This document shows positions 56,249-64,000 of a stretch of 64,000 bases of DNA, piece by piece. A program made the translations under genes and the position numbers. Location of the stretch: contig CACRSC010000053.1 of the NCBI GenBank assembly GCA_902651635.1, positions 62,001 to 126,000 of the forward strand, written 5' to 3'. This DNA is from Mastigamoeba balamuthi. Taxonomy: Eukaryota; Evosea; Mastigamoebida; Mastigamoebidae. The notes beneath the pieces were generated by a model. The model was not told where the DNA came from and searched no databases. It saw only the letters and a list, made by a program, of their open reading frames with translations. Numbering within the stretch: the stretch's first letter is position 1; each line of letters starts with the position of its first letter.

Positions 56249-57128
56249 ATGCTCTGCACGGGCCAGGAGAATAGAGACTGCGTGGAGGCCACGGTGACGG
56301 CTGCGGTAGCGACTGGGCCGTGCTCCGCGGGGCAGCAGCAGTGCCGCCTGGTGGCCTCAGTGCCCAAAATACACCGATCCCAGCCCTTCCAGGTGTGCTA
56401 CCATCCACCCCCCACCCCTCCCCCAGACCGTACTCGACAACCCTGCCTTGCCCCCCCCCGCTCCCTATCGAGCGCTCCCGATCGCTCGTATCCGATTCTG
56501 TCGCCAAAATTCTGGGGGCAAAATGTGAGCAGCTGTCCTTCATTGCTCGTGCCGATTGGATGAAGCGGAACCACCTGGACGCCAGCTGCATCCGCCAGGC
56601 CGGAAGGACATCAGCAGTGCTTCGCGCTGGCCACGAAGAGGAACCTCGTACGCCACCGCTCCTCGAGGGGTCCAGTGTGCCCTCAAGTCACACATCTCAC
56701 GCACTGCGTTCCCGCAGCTCTGGGACCGTGCAGCAAGTGCGCAGAGGGAACGCGCATGCCCCCTATCGTGATCAGCGGGGAGATGGGCGAGGAGACATCC
56801 GGAAACCCCGAGGAGCGCTTGTTCGTCTTCTACCGCTGCGTCTCGTGAGCACACGACTCCCTTCCTTCCCATGCACAGGGTCTCACACGCACACTACAGG
56901 TTCTGCAACTCGTCGCGGCTGCATCTAGGGTGCGACGTCGTCATCTCGCTCACCATATACCAAGGCGACGTCGCCCTTGCGAGCACGCAGAGCCAGCCCC
57001 TGATGCTCAACTCCAAGACGTCGTACAAGCCGCTGCCCCCGCGAGGGCTCACGTGGGTGGACCTCTGCGCCGAGCCCCGCCCCCGCAAGGGAAGAAAGAG
57101 CAAAGCAGCTGTGGTGCCCCGCGGGTAG
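56249..57128 (+). CDS. Unknown protein, possible DNA-binding fold, copy 2
   Basis: 204 residues. Exons 56249-56392, 56533-56647, 56718-56844, 56900-57128. Intron positions and phases equal those of the upstream copy, and the last exons have the same length (229 nt). Shared blocks: LVAS...QPFQ, WMKRNHLDASCIRQAGRTSAV, GPCSKC, MPPIVISGEMGEE, ERLFVFYRC, SFCNSSRLHLGCDVVISLTI, SQPLMLNSKTSYKP, and a basic tail (RPRKGRKSK). Exon 1 carries a longer N-terminus with four cysteines. The two conserved CxxC-like and RC...FC pairs could hold zinc. The function is unknown; the basic tails suggest a nuclear location. Confidence 0.74.
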
Positions 57129-57281
57129 CGCACTCTCTTCGGCCACTGTATGCCTCCAGAGAGACCTCAGAACACTCGCCGAGCCCTTTCTGTACACCGG
57201 TCTCGGTGCGAGAGAAAGACGTCAACACAATGCACTTCGTTTCTGTTTCACGCATCTGTGGGTCTGCTCTGTTGCTTGTGA

Positions 57282-59360
57282 CTACCTCATGGACGCGTGA
57301 ACTTCATACCTGGTCCTGAGCACGGGGAACAGGAACGTCTTTCCCTTGCCCGAGGCGACGACAAAGGCCCTTCCAGGCGCCGGGTACGAGAAGAGGCTGA
57401 CCGTGTGCTCGCTGGGCCCCGTCATCGGGACCCCGTCAAGCCACGGGCGCATCACGAGGGTGGTGCTGCTGTCTGCCTGCTGCTCGAAAACGATGGTGAA
57501 GTTGTGCAGCGTGTTCATGGCGAGCTGGAACTGCCCGACGGCCTCGCAAGAGTCGTAGTCGAAGAAGAAGCACTTGAGCAGGTACGCCATCGCAGTGGGC
57601 CCGCCGTCGTACGAGAGGACCGAGAGCTTCCACGAGACCCCGTTGGCGTCGTTGCTCTGCTGGCCGCCGCGCAGCCCGAGGCCCACGATGCCCGTGCCCG
57701 ACGTGGCGACCTGCGCGCTGAGCGACGTCCACTGGTCGCTCGTGTAGCGCCACGAGTTCCTCCACGTCGCCCTCTTCTCGCTGTCGTCGCTCGCCTGCGA
57801 CGTCGTCACGACGGCGCCCGCCGGCGTGCTGCCGAAGGCGAAGTCCCCGCTGGCCCCCGCGGGGTAGTACTCGACCCAGTCGCTCTGGTCCGCGCACGAC
57901 CCGTCGGCCTGGCACACCTGCGCGCCCGCGCACTGCCCGCACTCGATCGTTGCCCCGCATCCGTTGCTGGCGACGCCGCACTGGCGAGCGCCGCACGCGG
58001 CGGCCCTCGAGGCGGGCACGCACTGCGGGGGCTTTACGACAGCGCCCGCGGCGCCGTGGTCGGCAATGTGGCAGGCGGAGACGCCGCGCTCGAGGCGGAA
58101 GTAGCCCTGGCCCTCGCCCCCGGACCTGTAGTCGAGCGGCTCCCCCCAGCGGGGCCCCCACGAGTTCTTGGCCAGCCAGTACTTGTGCCCGTCCTGCTCG
58201 CCCCAGCCCACGAGCGTGACGGCGTGGTCGGCGGCGTACTGGCCCGAGGCGGTGCGGAGGCAGCCGCCGTCGTGCTGCACGATGCCGCTGCGGTAGCCCC
58301 GCATGTTGCCCGAGTTAATGGCGACGGCCACGGGCCCCGTGTCCATCAGGCGCTGGTAGAGCGCGCTGCCCTCGGTCTCGTCGACGGCCTCGATGAAGGA
58401 GCTCTCGACGACGAGCGCGCCGGGGCTCGCGAGGCTCTTCTGGCACCGCTGCTTGCGCATCTCGTACGGGTATTGGCTCTCGAGAGCCACGCCGCCGCCG
58501 TTCCTGCCGTCCTCGACGAGCTCCGCGAGGAAGTCGGCCGTGTTGTAGCCGCGGCAGCCGTCCCACCCCGCCGCCTCGCGGGTGTAGCGCGCGCAGTCGA
58601 TCATGTTCTGCGGGCTCAGCGAGACGGCGCTGCCGCTGTGCGTCCGCATGTACGCGGCCTCGAGCACAGCGACGCTCGCGAACGCCCAGCACGCGCCGCA
58701 CGTTCCCTGGCTCCTCGCGGGCGTCGTGTACGGCGTCGTGAAGCTCGCCGGAACGCTGGACCTGCGCAGCGGGGCCTCGGGGGCCGCGGCAGAGCGCACG
58801 GGCCGCTGCGAGTGCGGGACGCCGTCGGGGAGCAGAAACTCGGAGGCGAACTCGTCGCCCGTCAGGTCAGAGAACCGGTCGGGGCCGTAGACGGCGGTCT
58901 GGCCCGGCTCGGCGTTCCTGCGCGCGTACTCGGCGACGTTGGATTTGAACACGCCGAAGCGGTACTCCTCTTCGGGACAGAAGTGCAGGGAACAGTGAGG
59001 TGTGTTATCGTAACGGAAATCGCTCAGTGCAGCGAACGGGCAGTATGGGATTGCAGCAGCTGGAGGGGGGCGGGAGGAGAGGCACTGGGCTGGGCAGCTC
59101 ACCGATCTCGGGCGACGCGTAGGAACGGGTGTACTGGGCCTTCCACGCGTTCTGGGAGAGCGAGTGTGTGACGCGAATATCAGTCCCGTTGTTTTTCCAC
59201 ATGCCGTTTGTTTGTTACAGGCGTCTCTCATCGCCTCTCAGGGGGTTCTGCGAGAAGTGAGGTGCGCCCGCCCGCAGGAGGGGGAGTGTACCCAGAGGCA
59301 CAGGTCGTCGCACGCGAAGGAGCAGGCCACGAGGAGCGCCAACAGAAGAACCGGGCGCAT
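57282..59360 (-). CDS. Papain-like cysteine protease (C1A), secreted, no membrane anchor
   Basis: 601 residues. Exons, minus-strand order: 59360-59292, 59151-59103, 58969-57282. Signal peptide MRPVLLLALLVACSFA; pro-region with W-K-x-Q-Y-x-R-S-Y and an ERFNIN-like helix (EYRFGVFKSNVAEYARRN), then FSDLTGDEF. Catalytic domain: QGTCGACWAF (oxyanion Gln, nucleophile Cys), ADHAVTLVGWG (His), LAKNSWGPRWGE (Asn). After the protease comes a short cysteine-rich module (CGARQCGVASNGCG...CGQC) and a ~170-residue beta-rich C-terminal domain (SWRYTSDQWTSLSAQVA). It ends right after that domain, without the transmembrane tail of its tandem paralogue, so it should be soluble: lysosomal or secreted. Confidence 0.9.
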
Positions 59361-59708
59361 TTTGCCTGCTCTCTGTCCTTCGGCCGCCTTGCAATGTTAT
59401 GAAGGGGAAATCAAGGGCACGGGCCAGCAAGGTGCACCACCTGCACCACGCGTTGTCCCGATCTCGAGAAAAGGCGGTTGCAGCTTCGCCCAGTTGGGCT
59501 TGTGGTGCAGCAGACATCCACGAACGCAACCCCACCGTCAACGGGTGCAGGAACAGGCGCGTCAAGGTGGCTACCCCACCCACTGCCCCCCCACCCGACC
59601 CACACCATGGAGAGGCAGTGGGCAACTCACGCCATCGCAGGGAGTAGAGACAGAGGCAGCACAGCCTTCCTATTTATTGCATTCGCGGGTCACACAGCGT
59701 GATCCCCT
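59361..59708. other. Spacer between tandem protease genes
   Basis: 348 bases, no gene recognised; contains the promoter of the soluble protease (minus strand) and the 3' end of the anchored one. Confidence 0.45.
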
Positions 59709-62346
59709 CTAGACAGCGACCGGGGGAGAGCGCCCCGTGATGCTCTGGTGCTTGCCCGTGCCCGACATGACGTCGACTCCGCGCGGCGCCTTGCCGGCGG
59801 GCTGGGCGCTGCTCTCAGCGCCTGTCGTGGTTCCGGCCGTCGCGTGCCTGTAGACCACAACCCCCGCGACAGCTCCCACGACAGCCAGCGCCACCGCACC
59901 GCCCACGACGATGCCCACGATCGCGCCGGCCGACAGCCCGGCCCCAGCAGCTGCGAGGGCCGCACTAGCGACGGCCTCGCCCGCAGCAACAGGGAACACA
60001 GCGGCGGCCTCGGCTCCTACGATTCCCATGTTCTCCAGGCCGCCCCCGGCGACGGCCTCGGTCAGCTGGCTGGCCAGCGCATTGGAGAAGGTGAGCTGCT
60101 GCACGCCGGAAACGGGGGCAGCGGCCTGGCCTAGGATCCCGAGGGTGGCGTTGGAGTCGAGCAGCGTGACGTTGAACGTGTCGTACGTGCCGTAGCCGCA
60201 CGACGAGGCGGGGCTGCGCTGGCCGCGGACGTCGGCGATGAACGCGTCGGGGACCCTCAGGATGCGCGCGACCTCGGCGGACCACTCGGGGCCCGTGTGG
60301 CACGACTTCATGGCTACGCGGACTGTCGACTTCGTGCGCAGGCGCGGGGAGCGGAACGTCTTGCCCGCGCCCGACGCCACGATGAACGCGTTGCCGACGG
60401 CGGGATAGTAGTCGCGCGCGATCGTGTAGTACCTGCCGCCCGTCATGTCCCAGCCGTCGAGCCAGGGCTGCATCGTGATGACCCAGCCGTTGTTGTACTG
60501 CAGCCCGAAGTTGACCGTGAAGTTGTGGAACGCGTTCATTCCAAAGGCGAACGACCCGAGGTTGTTGCACTGGTCGGAGCCGTAGTAGAAGCACTCGAGC
60601 AGGTACGCCGTGGCCGTGGCGCCGCCCCAGTACTGCGGCACGTAGATCTTCCACGCGATGCCGTTGAGGTTCGCGTTGGGCTGCCCGTTGCGCATTCCGA
60701 TTCCCACGACGCCAGCGCTCGTCGCCGAGATGTCGACGCTGAACGACGTCCACGACTCGCTCGTGAACTGCCCCGACGTGGCCCAGACGGCCCTCTTCTC
60801 GTGAGGCGTCGTCGTGACGGTCATCAGCGTGACGCCCTCGGGGCCCTTGTTGATGCCAAAGTCGTTGACGCCGCCCGGCGGGAAGAACTCCCCCCAGTCG
60901 ACGGCGTTGTCCACTACGGCGCATACCCCTGCGGCGCTGCACGCCTGCCCGTTGGCGCAGTACCCGCAGGTCAGCGGCGACCCGCAGCCGTTGTCGACGG
61001 AGCCGCAGCGGCGCGACCCGCAGGCCGCCTCCCTCGACCGCGGGACGCAGGGCTTCGGCCCGGGCTGGGGCTGAGGGTCCGGCTGCGGCTCGGGGTCCGG
61101 CGCAGCGCCGCCCTTGACGACAGCGCCGGCGGCGACTGTTTTGGTGAGATGGCACGCGCCAACGCCGCGCTGGATGCGGAAGAACCCCTGGCCGGGCCCG
61201 CCAGCAGCGAAGTCCTTGGGCTCGCCCCAGTCGGCTCCCCACGAGTTCTTGATCAGCCAGTACTTCACCCCGTTCTCCTGACCCCAGCCCACGAGCGTAA
61301 CAGCGTGGTCGGGGCCGTAGTAGCCCTGCTGGGTGTAGAGGCAGCCCGAGCCCTGGCGGACGATGCCGCCCCGGTAGCCCTGCAGCATCCCCGCGTTGAG
61401 GCCGATGCCCAGGGGCCCGTACTGCATCAGGCGCGAGTAGAGGCTGCTGCCCTCGGCCTCGTCGAAGCGCTCGGTGAAGTAGCTCTCGGCGGTGACGGCC
61501 CCGGGCTGATAGAGGCTCTTCTGGCAGCGGCCCATCTGGTTGCGGTACGGGTACTGGCTCTCGAGCGCGACGCCACCGCCGCGCCTGCCGGCGTCAGCGA
61601 TCTCTGCCAGCATGTCGACGACGTTGAAGCCGCGGCAGCCGTCCCAGTTGCCACCCGCGTTGGCGTAGCTCGCGCAGTCGACCATGTTCTGAGGGCTGAC
61701 AACGACGACCTGCCTGTTGGCCCGCAGGTACGCGCCCTCGAGCACCGCGGAGCTCGTGAACGCCCAGCACGAGCCGCACGTGTACTGCTGCCGAGCGGGA
61801 GTCGTGTACGGCGACGTGAAAGCCTGTGGGACTGCCCCCCTGCGGACTGGAGCCGACGGGGCTTCTCGCTCGGGCTGCTCCGACTTCTGCACTCCCTGGG
61901 GAAGCAGATACTGCGAAGCGAACTCCTCGGGGGAGAGGTCTGCGAACTTGTCGGGGCCGTAGACGGCGGTCTGGCCCTGCTCTGCGTTCCTGCGCGCGTA
62001 CTCGGCGACGTTGGCTCTGAAGACGGCGTAGCGGTGTTCCTCTTGGGGAAAAAGATGCACACGATGCACACTCGGTCAGATGTGCACATGGGACCCCGGG
62101 GCGTGCGAGGGGTGCAGGAGGGCACGTACCACTCTCAGGAGTGGCGTAGGAGCGAGAGTACTTGGTCTTCCACGCTCTCTGGGTCACGCAAAGCAGTGTG
62201 AGCGACGGGAGGCACAGAATCTGCTGCTGTTCGTCTCCTTCCCAGGGCATATGTGGGCATGCGGTGGGGCTTACCCATTGGCACAGTTCGTCGCACGACA
62301 GAGCGCCCACGAAGAGGGCTGATAGGATAAGGAGAGAGACGCGCAT
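59709..62346 (-). CDS. Papain-like cysteine protease (C1A) with C-terminal membrane anchor
   Basis: 817 residues. Exons, minus-strand order: 62346-62275, 62178-62130, 62041-59709; exon 2 has the same length (49 nt) and phase as in the neighbouring paralogue. Signal peptide MRVSLLILSALFVGALS; pro-region RAWKTKYSRSYATPES, then YAVFRANVAEYARRN and KFADLSPEEF. Catalytic residues: QYTCGSCWAF, PDHAVTLVGWG, LIKNSWGADWGE. A proline-rich linker (PDPEPQPDPQPQPGPKP), the cysteine-rich module CGSRRCGSVDNGCG, and the same beta-rich domain follow. An extra ~150 residues end in a glycine/alanine/valine-rich membrane span (AIVGIVVGGAVALAVVGAVA) and a short cytoplasmic tail. Type I membrane protease, as in some Entamoeba cysteine proteases. 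Confidence 0.9.
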
Positions 62347-62853
62347 TAGCGCCTGAAGGTGCACCAACACTTGTGATCACTGGGAGTATTGAGAGACTGA
62401 GAAAACCCTGGCGGTTGCTTCACCCCGTGAACACGACAATCCAGCTGAAAGAGGCTATGCCGGTTGTGAAAAGGCGGTTGTTCATATCTTTCCATCGATT
62501 ATGTAGCGCACGTTCAGTATCACGTGCCGTTCCCATACATTTCTCCTCGATAGGATTCACACTCATGACGCACCCATCCATTCTCGCAGGAGATTTCAAG
62601 TAATATTCCGGCTCCTCACACTCACAATTTGTGGGGCTTATGCCGAATGCCGAGAATTCCCAGGAAGTGGAAAGACACTGATAGCAGCGGCATTTGTTTG
62701 TAGAGCCAGTGACGAAGCGTTCACCATTTTGCAGAATCAAGGCCAGTATTGTTACAAATTCAGCAAACACATTCCCTCTAGCATTTCACCCACGCCTCTT
62801 GTTTCAGATTACAGTCAGACAAGAAGTATCTAAAAAGAACGTTATTTACCTAG
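62347..62853. other. Spacer with a truncated receptor-like fragment
   Basis: Between the anchored protease and the adenylyl cyclase. It contains the minus-strand fragment at 62420-62770 and nothing else recognisable. Confidence 0.45.
62420..62770 (-). pseudogene. Truncated ectodomain fragment, possibly of a receptor cyclase
   Basis: 116-codon frame starting MFAEFVTILALILQNGERF with a hydrophobic start, a Cys-rich stretch (KCRCYQC, CECEEPE) and W-K-x-M-N...TGIASFSWIVVFTG. It reads like the membrane-distal sensor part of a larger receptor. It directly follows the end of the adenylyl cyclase gene on the same strand and runs out 74 bases before the next gene, so it cannot be complete. A truncated tandem duplicate is the likeliest reading; a short secreted protein is the alternative. 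Confidence 0.35.
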
Positions 62854-64000
62854 TCAAGCCTTTATTCCATTCAGAGTGTATGCTTTGTGAATTCCCTTTC
62901 CTTTCAAACGAACATCGAAGGCATCACTCATCTCGAACTCATCATATAACAAGTCATGTAAGGTCTGGCATACCACTGTTGACTCAGAGATGCTCTTAAG
63001 ACGGGCAGCCATGTTCACTGTGTCAGACCACACATCATAAGCCCATCTACTCTTTCCGATGATTCCACCACTAACAGGACCACAGCTCATTCCAATTCTC
63101 ATCCGCACGGGTTGACCACACATTGATATACCCAATGCGACACAATGAATATCCAAGGCTACCATTGCCAGCTTGTGTGCACACTTGGGGTCTCGCTCTG
63201 ATCCAGTAACAGCCACTAGAAAGACGTGAGTATGAAGGAGTACTATGTGTGTACTATAGACATCTCCGATGGTCTTGATTTTCGTGGCACCACGTTTCTC
63301 AACAATGTTGTCTATCTCCATCACAAGTTGATTGAGAAAACGGACTACTTCTTTTGGCGCTGTGATATCAGACCAGTTGTGAAAGCCTTGCACATCCGAG
63401 AATAGAACTGCAGCATTATCATACAGCTCGCTTGTGCGATGCCCCTGAAGGAGGGCAAGAAAAACATGCTTGGGAAATAATGATCCAACAATCTCTTGAG
63501 TGCATCTGACATAGCTGTTAACGAGATTGCACATCTTGCTCGTACTGTTGCTCTGAATCGAGAGTGTCCAGCAAGTTGTTAACTGCAGCCGCTACCATCG
63601 AGAGCTCTCTTGCCCCTATAAATTGAACCCTATTCTCTTTTGTACTGTTGAGGGCCTGACGAACACTATTTGACAATCTCAGAACTGATCTACCAAGCAG
63701 AACTTCGAGGAGAACTGCACTCAGCGCTATACATCCACACAGTACACACACTCCAATGACACACATATTCACCACTGCTGAGTTCTGCTTCTTCTCAATG
63801 GTGCGGTCTTCTCCAACAAGAACGTACAATGCTGGCTGACCACTCTGCACAGAGGCTTCTCGTTAGTAAACTCGAAGTCTGGTGCTGACATACGTTGTTC
63901 CCGAACACAGACCCCACAGCAACATAATGGTCAGGAAGAGAAGGGCTAGTCGAAGAACAACAAACAGCCTTCTGATCAATCAACTGGTCGAGAGATGCTG
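62854..64000 (-). CDS. Membrane adenylyl cyclase with HAMP-like linker, N-terminus beyond the window
   Basis: Makes cAMP from ATP at the membrane. Exons, minus-strand order: >64000-63894, 63844-63546, 63514-63255, 63215-62854. Order: end of an extracellular sensor (DHYVAVGSVFGNN...LYVLVGEDRTIEKKQ), one membrane span (VNMCVIGVCVLCGCIALSAV), a HAMP-like linker (LGRSVLRLSNSVRQAL), then the class III catalytic domain. Catalytic residues are all seen: LFSDVQGF (metal Asp 1), KIKTIGDVYMAVTG (adenine Lys and metal Asp 2; the join after DVY needs a 39-nt intron), YDVWSDTVNMAAR (adenine Asp, ribose Asn, phosphate Arg). Lys and Asp at the base-recognition positions favour ATP over GTP. One intron is only 31 nt long (63515-63545). 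Ends at GIHKAYTLNGIKA. Confidence 0.87.

Overview
The window looks like nuclear DNA of a free-living, GC-rich protist, most likely an amoebozoan and perhaps an archamoeba such as Mastigamoeba (inference). The reasons are compact, CpG-rich genes; very short spliceosomal introns (31 nt upward); an Entamoeba-style transmembrane kinase; secreted papain-like proteases; a Chibby-type basal-body protein, which implies a flagellum; and tRNA genes with no CCA encoded. About 24 gene models are supported, and almost all exon joins below were chosen because they keep frame and match paralogues or known families.

Layout. 0-1.8 kb: 3' part of a receptor-like kinase. 2-8.8 kb (minus) and 17.3-24.4 kb (plus): two ~2,150-residue GCC2/GCC3-repeat surface proteins, an inverted divergent pair with identical exon architecture and a gene-conversion tract. 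Between them lie a CpG-poor tract with small DNA-transposon remnants (9.4-11 kb), a DDX10/Dbp4 RNA helicase, a Chibby homologue, an HMG-box protein and tRNA-Gly. 24.7-30.1 kb: a tandem array of five small paralogous genes of a family I do not recognise, with tRNA-Phe inside it. 30.8-34.2 kb: a Rab-like GTPase fused to a zinc finger and a vWFA domain. 34.6-42.8 kb: a beta-helix protein, three poorly known small genes, and two secretory-pathway proteins. 43.2-44.1 kb: ribosomal protein L27a. 44.35-50.5 kb: a nine-exon class III cyclase-like coiled-coil protein. 50.8-54.6 kb: an AT-rich piggyBac-like element whose 5' exons look host-like. 55-57.1 kb: two tandem paralogues of an unknown, possibly DNA-binding, protein. 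57.3-62.3 kb: two tandem papain-like proteases, one with a transmembrane tail and one without. 62.4-64 kb: an adenylyl cyclase running off the right edge, with a truncated fragment behind it.

Themes. Local duplication dominates: the inverted surface-protein pair, the five-gene array, the two transcription-factor-like genes, the two proteases and the cyclase fragment. Seven of the 55 introns I can place start with GC rather than GT, and in one paralogous pair the same intron is GC in one copy and GT in the other. The strongest candidates for something undescribed are the five-gene LPQL-P-DG family, the Rab/zinc-finger/vWFA fusion, the 55-57 kb gene pair, and the piggyBac-like gene with GC-rich leading exons. 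No CRISPR, rRNA, integrated virus or bacterial operon was seen.
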